A stretch of 64,000 nucleotides of DNA from contig OX578282.1 of the NCBI GenBank assembly GCA_951217055.1, positions 21,635,106-21,699,105 of the forward strand. The letters are read 5' to 3'. Source of the stretch: Gerris lacustris. Taxonomy: Eukaryota > Arthropoda > Insecta > Hemiptera > Gerridae. Positions 48,121 through 57,080 of the stretch are shown in pieces. How positions within the stretch are numbered: position 1 is the stretch's first letter; every line of letters starts with the position of its first letter. The position numbers and the translations under genes were made by a program. The notes beneath the pieces were generated by a model. That model worked only from the letters and a program-made list of their open reading frames with translations, had not been told where the DNA came from and did not search any database.

Positions 48121-48684
48121 TGTAAGATTGCTGGGGTGATGCTTTTAGCCCCTTGCAGCTAATTCTTAGCAGCCGGTAAAAATAAAGAAAAGAGGGCGGC
48201 AAGGATGGACTGTATTTAGTTTAAAAGTATAATATAATAATTTAAGATAGAGCGCCCCGTAAAATAAATCTAAAATTTAGCAATAAAAGTTCATACCTAT
48301 GTAGTGAGTCCCACCGGCTTGACGTCGAAGAAAAACGGAGATACTTTAAACAGGAACGAAGACCCCGGCCGGGGTGAAGACGTAGTTATAAATTATCAAA
48401 AATTGGCGTTTTTTACAAAGTAGCTGTCATACTAAAAGCGGTGTGGCGGTGGATCTATGTGGCGGAGGGCTTCCTTTCAGACGTCCTGGCGGGTGGAGAC
48501 TGGACGCTGGAGCGGGAAAGGAAGCCTCTTAACCTAGCTAGACCTGGCAACACTGGCCGCTAGGAGGGGGGGGCGAGGCGGCCCCAAAGCTAAATGAAGA
48601 TTTACTTACCGGGGGCTATAGAGATAAGAAATTTAAAAATATAAAATATTGATTAAGATAAAAAATAAAAGATAGAATCCATCA
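48121..48684 (-). repeat. BEL/Pao 3' LTR (564 bp)
   Basis: On the plus strand it starts TGTAAGATTGCTGGGG and ends GAATCCATCA, so both strands have TG...CA ends. It aligns without visible differences to 54981-55105 joined to 56637-57075. It contains GC-rich blocks (for example CCCCGGCCGGGG near 48363) and, on the minus strand, a CCGGTAAGTAAAT sequence resembling a splice donor. Confidence 0.95.
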
Positions 48685-48697
48685 TTCACGCCCCCTT
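48685..48697 (-). other. candidate polypurine tract
   Basis: Directly inside the 3' LTR, the minus strand reads AAGGGGGCGTGAA. This is the expected place of the plus-strand primer, although two bases are pyrimidines. Confidence 0.55.
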
Positions 48698-48914
48698 GAA
48701 GTTCCACAGGACTTCAACAGAGCAAAAAGAAATAAAAGAAAAATCCTGACCTATTCCTAAGCCCTGCAGCAGAAAGGATCTAACCATCAAAAAGAAAAAC
48801 AAATTCTTACAAAGGCGGGAAGCTGATACTTCAGCAAAAAAAATTTTAAACTTTAAATAAACCAAAAAATAAAAAGGTCTCGAGAAAAAATAAAGAAATA
48901 AAAAAAATGACGCT

Positions 48915-51900
48915 TTATGGAAATGGCAGAGGAGCTAGTTTGCGGGTTGGACGCCTATAAACACCCGACTGGGTTTTAACAGTAACAGCTCGGACGATTC
49001 CATCGTTTCCTGGGTGGACCTGGGTTACACGGCCGAGAGGGTATGATAACGGAGGAGAGCCGTCCTCTTTAAGCCAAACGAGCTGCCCTTCTACGATGTT
49101 GGTGGCGGGATTAAACCATTTGGCTTTTTGCTGAAGTGTATGCAAATACTCTCTTTCCCAACGCCGCCAAAGACATTGGTTGATTTGGGATATCATCTCC
49201 CAGCGACGTAGGCGACCAACCGGAACGTCTTCCAAAACTTCCTCAGGAGGAGCTTCTATCATGTTGCCGATTAGAAAGTGACCAGGAGTTAAACAAGCCA
49301 ACTCGTCAGGAGAGCTGGACATTGCGGATAACGGGCGAGAATTTAAAATAGCTTCAGTGCGGGCGGTGATAGTCGAAAATTCCTCAAAAGTTAGTGTTTG
49401 GTTACCAATTACACGGATCAGATGGTATTTTACATTTTTTATGTTGGATTCCATTAAACCAGTCATAAAAGGGGCTCTAGGGACGTTAAAAGAAAATTTG
49501 ATACCGCGGGAGTTAAAATAGGTTTCAAGAATAGGATTTGAATTTGAGGCTTGTAAAAAATTATAAATTTCATTTAAAAGGCGAGCAGCACCTTTAAAGT
49601 TAGTCGCCTGATCACTATAGATAGTGGCAGGAAGACCGCGACGAGCCGTAAAACGATGGACAGCCGCAATGAAACATTCAGAACTTAAACTTGTGAGGAC
49701 TTCAATGTGAGCAGCTTTAACCGCAAAGCACATAAATAAAGCAAAATAAGCCTTGTAAGTGCGGGCGTTTCGGCGGTTACTTTCTTTCAGTGTATACGGA
49801 CCGGCTAAGTCAACTCCACAGTTTAAAAAGGGCCGAGAAGGGGTAACTCTCGTAGGTGGAAGATTTCCCATTGGAGGGGATGCGGGTGTACTTCTTAGCT
49901 TAGCACAGGTGATACACTTGCGGAGGATTTGGCGGATAATGCTGCGGCAATTGACGATCCAATATTTTTGGGTAAGTAAATTTTGAAGAGTTTTTGGGCC
50001 AACATGACAATAAACAATGTGGTAGTAGGTAATGATTAAATTTGTTAAGAAGCTTTTATTAAATAATAAAATAGGATGCCTAGCCTCAAATGGTAGATTA
50101 CTATTTTTTAAACGACCTCCTACTCTTATAAGACCTTCATGGTCGAGAAATGGTGATAGGCTTTGGATGGGAGACGAGCAAGGTTTATTAGATAAGAGAC
50201 AGGAAAATTCTGCTGGGAAGTTATATTTCTGGTCATTTCTAATGCAAAAGTTTAAAGATTGATTTAATTCACTAATAGAAAGCGGACCTATTAGAGGTTG
50301 GTTTGAATGGCGACAATTATGAGCGAATCTTAAGATGTAAGCGGTAACACGTTGAAGAGTGGATAATTTAGAAAATTTATTTAACCAAAAAGGGGTAGGT
50401 TCTTCAACAGTGGTGTTTAGAACCGTTTGATGGTCTACCTTCATCTCAGGTAATTCATCGGCAGACATTAAAACAAAATCATTTATAGGCCAATCACAAG
50501 GTGGATTTAAGGCCCATGCGGGTCCTTCGAACCAAGATGAACGAGTTAACAATTCTTTAGGCGTAAGGCCTCTTGAAGCGGGATCACTAATATTATTCTC
50601 AGATGAAATGTGGTGCCATTGGTTTATTTTGGTATGCTCTAAAATTGCGGTAATGCGGTTTGAAACAAATAACTTTAAAAGATGTGGGGGTTTTTTAATC
50701 CAGGATAACACTATGGTGGAGTCAGAAAATAACATGGTTGTGTAATTAGAAATAGGTAAGTTTTCCATAAAAGGTTGAACAGATTTTATAAGGTTAGACA
50801 ACAGCAGGGCCCCAGTGAGCTCAAGGCGAGGTATGGTTTGACCTTTTGAGGGAGCGACTTTGGTTTTGGAGCGAAGAAGAAAGATTTTTACGGTTTGATC
50901 TAAGTATTGTACACGGAGATATAGTACCGCTCCACTCCCCAGGAGCGAACCGTCGCTGAAGCCTAACAAATGGCAGGATTTGGGCGTAGAAGGAAATAAA
51001 CAACGAGGAATTCTTAAATTCTTTAAAGCGGGTAATTCCGCAATACATTGATGCCATGCGGTATGAATACTAGAAGGAATTTCCTGGTCCCATTCAACGT
51101 TAGACAACCAAATATTTTTTAGGATACATTTAAATAGAAATATAGTAGGAGCGGTAAAACCTAGCGGATCATATATTCTAGCTATCGCACTGAGCACTTT
51201 ACGTTTGGTATAGTTACAATCTGTAGGCGGGGGATCCAGAGAAAAGAAAAATTCGTCAGAGTTGGGGTCCCAACCTAAACCTAATACTTTTATATTATGA
51301 TCTTCTGAGTTACGAATTATTAAAGAGCCTGAGGTATCTGCAGTTTGCAACGAGGCTAAAAACTCTGGGGAATTGCTTAACCATTTGTTCAAGGGAAAAC
51401 ATCCAGCGGCTAACAAACTTGATAACTGACGCTTAACTTCTAATAATTCCTCTAGGGTGTCGGCTCCTACGAGGTAATCGTCAACAACCGAAGAGTGTAA
51501 TATAACAAAACAGGCAAGCGGATATTGGTTGCCCTCGTCTTTAGCAAGTTGTCTTAAAACCCGGTGAGCTAGGTAGGATGAAGGTGATAGCCCATATGTA
51601 ACAGTTTTTAATTCGTATTCAACCAAAGGATCTTCAGAGTGTTCCCTAAAAAATATATGTGTAAATAAAGTGTGATCATTATGTAAAAGCGTTTGTCGGT
51701 ACATCTTGGAAATGTCGCAACAGAATACCAATTTGCGGATACGAAAAATTGATAAAACGTCAGGCACATCATTTTGCAGTTTAGCGCCAGGGAGTAACAC
51801 ATCATTTAAAGATTTATCAGAGGTTTTGGCGGAAGCATCAAATACAACTCTATGCGGTGTGGTCAAAGAATTCGGATTGTGGACACAAAAATAAGGAATA

Positions 51901-54266
51901 AAATATTTTCCGGGGCGGGTGGCTTCTTGCATGTGACCTAACTGAATATACTCCTTCATGAATTCCACACAATATTGTTTTAGAGCCTGATTTTTGTGGA
52001 ACCTAGATTCTAGGGAATAAAACCTTCGAAGTGCGACATCCCTTGATTGCGGGAAATTCAATGAGTCAGGATCGCATCTGAAAGGCAGTTCAACCACGTA
52101 TCGGCCTTCAGGAGTACGCCGGTGCGAAGATACAAAATGTTTTTCACAATATTCCTCTAAAGGATCGACGGCAGGGGCTGATGACACACTTTCAACTTCC
52201 CAGAACTGCTCGACTAATCTATGTAAAACATTATCAGAATTTAGAGAGGCATTGTTAGGCGGATAGGTAACTAATGAAGTAATATTGGATGGTGAAGGAG
52301 CGACATTACTTAGTTCAACGGGAAGTGTTCCAATAATAACATGCCCAAAAACAGTAGAGATCACACCTATCTCACTGCAATGGGGTGGAACGGCATTAGA
52401 AGATAAAATTTGCGGTAAGATGTCACATCCGATTAACATATCAATGTTTTGAGCTTTGTAGAACTCAGGGTCAGCTAATTGAAGACCACTTACGAAGCGC
52501 TTAACGGAGATAGGTAAATCAACGTGTGGAACGTTAGGTAAAATGTTATCAATAACAAGAGCGTGTGCCTTAACTTGCGGATGATTCAAATGTAATGGTC
52601 GTAGAATACACTCAACCGTGCCGGTGCTTGAGCCGACAGGGTTGTTAGATAACCCAGAAAATTGTTGAGAACAAGCGCTAATAGGTAACCTAAGTTTTGC
52701 GACTAAGCTACTGGTAATGAAACTGGCGGTGGAAGCACAATCTATTAAAAGTCGAACCTTAATGTAAGAATTCGACTGGGTTTTAATTAAAGCCCTGGCG
52801 GTACCTAATAAAACAATATTGTGGCGGGTAGACTGGGCGGGACAGGTGGCTAAAGTTGTGGTGGTAATATTATTTCCAGAACTGGAGGGTTTTGCGCAGA
52901 CAGAGGTTTCCTGATTGGGTGAAGCTTGAGAAGTGGAGTTATGCGAAATAGAATTTTTAGATGTGTCTGAGTAATGTAACAGTTTATGATGTCGACTTGA
53001 GCAATGGCAAGACAGCTGAGATTTACACATTCGAACCGAGTGTCTGCCCATACAATTAAAACAAAGATGGTGTTGCTTAACAAACTCACGACGCTCGATG
53101 ACACTCATCAACAGAAACTTAGGACAATGGTACAATTGGTGCGGGTTTTCACATAGAGTACAACGGAGGCGGTTAAATGAATTTGGTTTATTACCATCAT
53201 TTGAAGGCGGGTTGGAATTTACTGGGTTGGTTTTCGACGAAGGCTCCACCTGAGTGGATAAAACTACTTTGCGGTTGAAACTAGGTTTAGTTGAAGATTT
53301 GCGGAAACTACTTTCATCTCGACTGGGGGAAATCAGTGTGGAGGTTCCAGTAGTGGCGGTTAACTCCAGTAAACGGCATTGGTGTTTGGTAAATTTAATG
53401 AGTTGATCAAGAGTGGGTATGGTATCTGTCTCTTGCTTGTTCTCAAAGGCTTTGCGCGTGATAGGGTCTAATTGTTTAATGGCGGTACTAAAAAATAAAA
53501 AATCAGTTAAATTCGGGAGGTTCATATTTTCTAACCCGGAAACGTTATTTGATATGCGAGTGATAAAATTTTGGAGGTATTCTAATGAAGGTTTGGAAGG
53601 TATAACGGGATTTTTATTCAGAGCTTCATAGTAACTAAAAGCTAGAATTCGAAGTGAGTCAAATCTTTCTTTTAGTGCGGCCCAGGCTAGTGCGAAATTG
53701 GCATCACACAAGGAGAAGTCTTTGACTATGTCCAAGGCTGCCCCTGATAAAGTAGTCTTTAAATAGTGAAGTTTCTCCACTTCCGCTAAGCGCGGGTTTT
53801 GAATTATAATGCTTTGGAACAGACTGCGATAAGGTACCCAGGCGGTGACGTTTCCATTAAATTTAGGGATTTCAAGAGGCGGTAAATTTTGATGCAATCT
53901 AGGGGGGTGCAGATCAGAAAGTTTTCGAAAGGGAGAATCACAAGACTCTACACTGGTTGAGGGTTTTTCTTTGGCTTCAATTTTATCCATAGCCACTTGG
54001 ATGGCACCATGAAGTGTGTCAAAGGCGTTAAGAGCCTCATAATTCGGAGAAAATTCAGGGTCTAACTCTAATTCGAAATCGTTAATCTCATCTAACAGGG
54101 TTTCAAACATTTTCCGATCTACGGACCTAGTCCCATTTACAAATTGTGACTTCACCTGCTCTTGGTCTAAACTAGGAATAAAGTCATATAAGGTTTGAAC
54201 ACGCCTAAACAGGCTTTCTTTTTTGGCAATAAGTCGTTTTAAACGCTTTTCTGTTTTGTCCGACAT
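48915..54266 (-). CDS. BEL/Pao gag-pol polyprotein (1783 residues)
   Basis: A single uninterrupted frame that supplies all the proteins of the element. Residues about 127-275 form the BEL-type gag region (DUF1759, starting PPLEIPKFNG). Cys/His knuckles follow: C369-C372-H376-C381, C402-C405-H409-C414, and a C420/C422/H426-H427/H431 group. The retropepsin-like protease (DUF1758) has its Asp at 509 (LLIDCAS). Reverse transcriptase spans about 790-1000 with D851 and VVDD at 927-930, where BEL elements normally have YVDD. RNase H residues are D1105, E1149, D1182 and D1228. Integrase has H1416, H1421, C1451, C1454 and the triad D1486, D1552, E1606, then a C-terminal DUF5641-like domain (KWFNPATNIVEGQLVWL). 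Length and order fit the family. The ATG is the first in this frame and follows a 0.7-kb leader. Function in replication of the element is known for the family; activity here is inferred. Confidence 0.97.
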   Translation of the reverse strand: MSDKTEKRLKRLIAKKESLFRRVQTLYDFIPSLDQEQVKSQFVNGTRSVDRKMFETLLDEINDFELELDPEFSPNYEALNAFDTLHGAIQVAMDKIEAKEKPSTSVESCDSPFRKLSDLHPPRLHQNLPPLEIPKFNGNVTAWVPYRSLFQSIIIQNPRLAEVEKLHYLKTTLSGAALDIVKDFSLCDANFALAWAALKERFDSLRILAFSYYEALNKNPVIPSKPSLEYLQNFITRISNNVSGLENMNLPNLTDFLFFSTAIKQLDPITRKAFENKQETDTIPTLDQLIKFTKHQCRLLELTATTGTSTLISPSRDESSFRKSSTKPSFNRKVVLSTQVEPSSKTNPVNSNPPSNDGNKPNSFNRLRCTLCENPHQLYHCPKFLLMSVIERREFVKQHHLCFNCMGRHSVRMCKSQLSCHCSSRHHKLLHYSDTSKNSISHNSTSQASPNQETSVCAKPSSSGNNITTTTLATCPAQSTRHNIVLLGTARALIKTQSNSYIKVRLLIDCASTASFITSSLVAKLRLPISACSQQFSGLSNNPVGSSTGTVECILRPLHLNHPQVKAHALVIDNILPNVPHVDLPISVKRFVSGLQLADPEFYKAQNIDMLIGCDILPQILSSNAVPPHCSEIGVISTVFGHVIIGTLPVELSNVAPSPSNITSLVTYPPNNASLNSDNVLHRLVEQFWEVESVSSAPAVDPLEEYCEKHFVSSHRRTPEGRYVVELPFRCDPDSLNFPQSRDVALRRFYSLESRFHKNQALKQYCVEFMKEYIQLGHMQEATRPGKYFIPYFCVHNPNSLTTPHRVVFDASAKTSDKSLNDVLLPGAKLQNDVPDVLSIFRIRKLVFCCDISKMYRQTLLHNDHTLFTHIFFREHSEDPLVEYELKTVTYGLSPSSYLAHRVLRQLAKDEGNQYPLACFVILHSSVVDDYLVGADTLEELLEVKRQLSSLLAAGCFPLNKWLSNSPEFLASLQTADTSGSLIIRNSEDHNIKVLGLGWDPNSDEFFFSLDPPPTDCNYTKRKVLSAIARIYDPLGFTAPTIFLFKCILKNIWLSNVEWDQEIPSSIHTAWHQCIAELPALKNLRIPRCLFPSTPKSCHLLGFSDGSLLGSGAVLYLRVQYLDQTVKIFLLRSKTKVAPSKGQTIPRLELTGALLLSNLIKSVQPFMENLPISNYTTMLFSDSTIVLSWIKKPPHLLKLFVSNRITAILEHTKINQWHHISSENNISDPASRGLTPKELLTRSSWFEGPAWALNPPCDWPINDFVLMSADELPEMKVDHQTVLNTTVEEPTPFWLNKFSKLSTLQRVTAYILRFAHNCRHSNQPLIGPLSISELNQSLNFCIRNDQKYNFPAEFSCLLSNKPCSSPIQSLSPFLDHEGLIRVGGRLKNSNLPFEARHPILLFNKSFLTNLIITYYHIVYCHVGPKTLQNLLTQKYWIVNCRSIIRQILRKCITCAKLRSTPASPPMGNLPPTRVTPSRPFLNCGVDLAGPYTLKESNRRNARTYKAYFALFMCFAVKAAHIEVLTSLSSECFIAAVHRFTARRGLPATIYSDQATNFKGAARLLNEIYNFLQASNSNPILETYFNSRGIKFSFNVPRAPFMTGLMESNIKNVKYHLIRVIGNQTLTFEEFSTITARTEAILNSRPLSAMSSSPDELACLTPGHFLIGNMIEAPPEEVLEDVPVGRLRRWEMISQINQCLWRRWEREYLHTLQQKAKWFNPATNIVEGQLVWLKEDGSPPLSYPLGRVTQVHPGNDGIVRAVTVKTQSGVYRRPTRKLAPLPFP

Positions 54267-54980
54267 GATAAAAAATCAAGAAACTTCGGCAAAAGAAAAA
54301 ATTAAAATAAAACGAAAAAAGAAAAAATACGCAATAAAGAAAAAATGAAAGGTACGTAATGAGAAAAGAACGTAAAAAAGAAAGAATAATAAAAGGAACT
54401 GATAAATGAACGTAATAAAATACGTAATGAAAGAACTGATAAAAAAACGTAATAAAATACGTAATGACAGAACTGATAAAAATTTCGAGAATATTTTAGG
54501 GCTATATAAAGGCGGGACTTTTACTACAAAAGTAAAACAAAAGGCAAATAAAAAAAATTAAGATTTAAACCCAAAGGAAATGATAAATTCCAAAAAAACT
54601 AAAAAAGGTAAACAAGACGCGGCAAAAACTAGAAGGTTATCTTGAGGTTAACTATCACAAATGTATTTAGGAAGCTTCAAATTGAAATGGAAAGGCAAAC
54701 GGTAGAAACGACCTTTGCTCTCAAACAGTAAACAGAAGCCAAAGAAGAACAATTATTCAAGGGACGCTAACTTTGAACTTTGACCTACCCCGCACAAAGA
54801 ACAAGAGATTAAAAACTACGCACTTCTATGCTTAGAAAAATTACGCAAATTATAAAAAATACGAAAAAGACACTTTTTTTGCGGAAAACCAAATAAAACT
54901 GCGGACAACTAATAATAATTGCGGGACACCAAAAGAAAAGTAATAAAAAGATAATTTATCGCGGTCCAAAGAACCAGAAA
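54267..54980 (-). other. BEL/Pao 5' untranslated leader
   Basis: About 714 nt, A-rich on the plus strand, between the 5' LTR and the gag start. It contains a 37-bp direct duplication (54411-54484) with CGTAATAAAATACGTAATGA and AGAACTGATAAA. No open frame of note; a minus-strand frame of 70 codons (54850-55062) runs into the LTR and is probably chance. Confidence 0.75.
54961..54976 (-). other. candidate tRNA primer binding site
   Basis: Four nucleotides inside the 5' LTR, the minus strand reads TGGTTCTTTGGACCGC. TGG at the start can pair with a tRNA CCA end; the matching tRNA was not identified. Confidence 0.55.
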
Positions 54981-55215
54981 TGTAAGATTGCTGGGGTGAT
55001 GCTTTTAGCCCCTTGCAGCTAATTCTTAGCAGCCGGTAAAAATAAAGAAAAGAGGGCGGCAAGGATGGACTGTATTTAGTTTAAAAGTATAATATAATAA
55101 TTTAAAATTCAATTTTTTAAGTTTTTGGTAGTTTTCATACTACGGAAAGTTAAATTTTAATTTAAATCAAATTATAATTATTATTAACTACGGGAAACAG
55201 ACAGTGAAAAATACA

Positions 55216-55288
55216 CTCCTGTGCCGGGATTTGAACCACGGGCCTCTATATTTCCAGTATAGCGCTCTTCCATCTAAGCTACGCAGGA
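55216..55288 (-). tRNA. tRNA-like gene, array unit 1 (nominal anticodon GGA)
   Basis: A 73-nt cloverleaf can be drawn on the minus strand. The acceptor is TCCTGCG/CACAGGA with a mismatch at 6:67, discriminator G. The D arm is GCTT/GAGC with an 8-nt loop. The anticodon stem CTATA/TATAG is perfect, with loop CTGGAAA giving anticodon GGA (Ser, codon UCC). The 5-nt variable region is AGGCC. The T arm is CGTGG-TTCAAAT-CCCGG with mismatches at 50:64 and 51:63. The A box TAGCTTAGATGG and B box GGTTCAAATCC match pol III consensus, and a TTTTT terminator follows 5 nt after the discriminator. Serine tRNAs should have a long variable arm, so this is probably a tRNA pseudogene or SINE head rather than a working tRNA-Ser. 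Transcription is likely; charging is doubtful. Confidence 0.6.
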
Positions 55289-55563
55289 GAATGATTTTTC
55301 ACTACCGTAATCGATAACTAGTCCCGAATCCAAGCTTTCAATATTCATATACATTTAGACAGTCAATATTTATGACATTAGAACTAAACCAGAATTAACG
55401 CTTATAATTATAAAGTACTCAATTAGTACCTGTACCTTGTACAATCAATTCGAAATTCAATTTTTTAAGTTTTTGGTAGTTTTCATACTACGGAAAGTTA
55501 AATTTTAATTTAAATCAAATTATAATTATTATTAACTACGGGAAACAGACAGTGAAAAATACA

Positions 55564-55636
55564 CTCCTGTGCCGGGATTTGAACCACGGGCCTCTATATT
55601 TCCAGTATAGCGCTCTTCCATCTAAGCTACGCAGGA
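55564..55636 (-). tRNA. tRNA-like gene, array unit 2
   Basis: Identical by eye to unit 1, including the acceptor and T-stem mismatches. The identical mismatches show that the copies arose by amplification of an already altered tRNA rather than by independent decay. Confidence 0.6.
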
Positions 55637-55911
55637 GAATGATTTTTCACTACCGTAATCGATAACTAGTCCCGAATCCAAGCTTTCAATATTCATATAC
55701 ATTTAGACAGTCAATATTTATGACATTAGAACTAAACCAGAATTAACGCTTATAATTATAAAGTACTCAATTAGTACCTGTACCTTGTACAATCAATTCG
55801 AAATTCAATTTTTTAAGTTTTTGGTAGTTTTCATACTACGGAAAGTTAAATTTTAATTTAAATCAAATTATAATTATTATTAACTACGGGAAACAGACAG
55901 TGAAAAATACA

Positions 55912-55984
55912 CTCCTGTGCCGGGATTTGAACCACGGGCCTCTATATTTCCAGTATAGCGCTCTTCCATCTAAGCTACGCAGGA
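55912..55984 (-). tRNA. tRNA-like gene, array unit 3
   Basis: Same sequence, 348 bp from unit 2. The flanking repeats AGTGAAAAAT (inverted on either side of the tRNA) are preserved here as in every unit. Confidence 0.6.
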
Positions 55985-56259
55985 GAATGATTTTTCACTA
56001 CCGTAATCGATAACTAGTCCCGAATCCAAGCTTTCAATATTCATATACATTTAGACAGTCAATATTTATGACATTAGAACTAAACCAGAATTAACGCTTA
56101 TAATTATAAAGTACTCAATTAGTACCTGTACCTTGTACAATCAATTCGAAATTCAATTTTTTAAGTTTTTGGTAGTTTTCATACTACGGAAAGTTAAATT
56201 TTAATTTAAATCAAATTATAATTATTATTAACTACGGGAAACAGACAGTGAAAAATACA

Positions 56260-56332
56260 CTCCTGTGCCGGGATTTGAACCACGGGCCTCTATATTTCCA
56301 GTATAGCGCTCTTCCATCTAAGCTACGCAGGA
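56260..56332 (-). tRNA. tRNA-like gene, array unit 4
   Basis: The last complete copy. Its upstream side (higher coordinates) leads through about 165 bp of unit spacer to the truncated fifth unit and the inverted end. Confidence 0.6.
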
Positions 56333-56529
56333 GAATGATTTTTCACTACCGTAATCGATAACTAGTCCCGAATCCAAGCTTTCAATATTCATATACATTT
56401 AGACAGTCAATATTTATGACATTAGAACTAAACCAGAATTAACGCTTATAATTATAAAGTACTCAATTAGTACCTGTACCTTGTACAATCAATTCGAAAT
56501 TCAATTTTTTAAGTTTTTGGTAGTTTTCA

Positions 56530-56564
56530 TATAGAGGCCCGTGGTTCAAATCCCGGCACAGGAG
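56530..56564 (+). pseudogene. 3' half of the tRNA-like gene, inverted
   Basis: Plus-strand copy of the tRNA-like gene from the 3' side of the anticodon stem (TATAG) through the B box to the CACAGGAG end, followed by the same TTTTT and downstream spacer. The A box and 5' half are absent, so it cannot be expressed as a tRNA. Confidence 0.8.
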
Positions 56565-57080
56565 TGTATTTTTCACTGTCTGTTTCCCGTAGTTAATAAT
56601 AATTATAATTTGATTTAAATTAAAATAATAATTTAAGATAGAGCGCCCCGTAAAATAAATCTAAAATTTAGCAATAAAAGTTCATACCTATGTAGTGAGT
56701 CCCACCGGCTTGACGTCGAAGAAAAACGGAGATACTTTAAACAGGAACGAAGACCCCGGCCGGGGTGAAGACGTAGTTATAAATTATCAAAAATTGGCGT
56801 TTTTTACAAAGTAGCTGTCATACTAAAAGCGGTGTGGCGGTGGATCTATGTGGCGGAGGGCTTCCTTTCAGACGTCCTGGCGGGTGGAGACTGGACGCTG
56901 GAGCGGGAAAGGAAGCCTCTTAACCTAGCTAGACCTGGCAACACTGGCCGCTAGGAGGGGGGGGCGAGGCGGCCCCAAAGCTAAATGAAGATTTACTTAC
57001 CGGGGGCTATAGAGATAAGAAATTTAAAAATATAAAATATTGATTAAGATAAAAAATAAAAGATAGAATCCATCAGAAAT

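Larger units (their letters stand above)
55106..56624 (-). mobile_element. concatemer of 348-bp tRNA-bearing units inserted into the LTR
   Basis: Four complete tandem units (starts 55106, 55454, 55802 and 56150; exact 348-bp period, no differences seen by eye) are followed by about 33 bp of a fifth unit (56498-56530). A 97-bp inverted fragment (about 56528-56624) follows; it is the reverse complement of the unit from the middle of the tRNA-like gene outward. The junction shares the 3 bases ATA. A 12-bp duplication (ATAATAATTTAA) flanks the whole insert. Relative to the tRNA strand (minus) the inverted piece lies at the 5' end, as in 5'-inverted products of target-primed reverse transcription. 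No coding frame, no poly(A), and no CTGANGA ribozyme core within the unit. It resembles a SINE-like or circular-RNA-derived concatemer; the mechanism is inferred. Confidence 0.85.
48121..57075 (-). mobile_element. complete BEL/Pao LTR retrotransposon (with later insertion)
   Basis: Flanked by GAAAT on both sides (48116-48120 and 57076-57080), the 5-bp duplication expected of BEL/Pao integrase. The LTRs are 48121-48684 and 54981-57075; the second is split by a 1519-bp insertion. Without the insertion and its duplication the element is about 7.4 kb. Reading on the minus strand the order is 5' LTR, leader (54980-54267), one gag-pol frame (54266-48915), short 3' region, and 3' LTR. The two LTRs look identical by eye and the frame is open throughout, so the copy is young and may be autonomous, apart from the damage to its 5' LTR. 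No envelope-like gene is present. Confidence 0.95.
54981..57075 (-). repeat. BEL/Pao 5' LTR split by an insertion
   Basis: Segment 54981-55105 (125 bp) and segment 56625-57075 (451 bp) together equal the 564-bp LTR plus a 12-bp duplication (ATAATAATTTAA at 55094-55105 and 56625-56636). The break lies in an AT-rich part of the LTR about 440 nt from its start in the sense direction, between LTR start and gag, so it may disturb expression of the element. Confidence 0.95.

Noticed and set aside
49759..53631. Several 60-85 codon frames on both strands inside the BEL/Pao element
   Set aside because: They are shadows of the 1783-residue gag-pol frame.
55106..56530. CRISPR-like or satellite interpretation of the 348-bp repeats
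   Set aside because: There are no short repeats with unique spacers; the whole 348-bp unit repeats. A simple satellite does not explain the 12-bp target duplication or the inverted end.
55106..56530. Hammerhead ribozyme inside the 348-bp unit (retrozyme)
   Set aside because: I searched both strands of the unit for CTGANGA followed by a stem and GAAA and found none, so a classical retrozyme label is not supported.
48121..57075. Envelope-like gene, which would make the element an endogenous retrovirus-like form
   Set aside because: No frame is present between the pol stop and the 3' LTR; only about 230 bp lie there.
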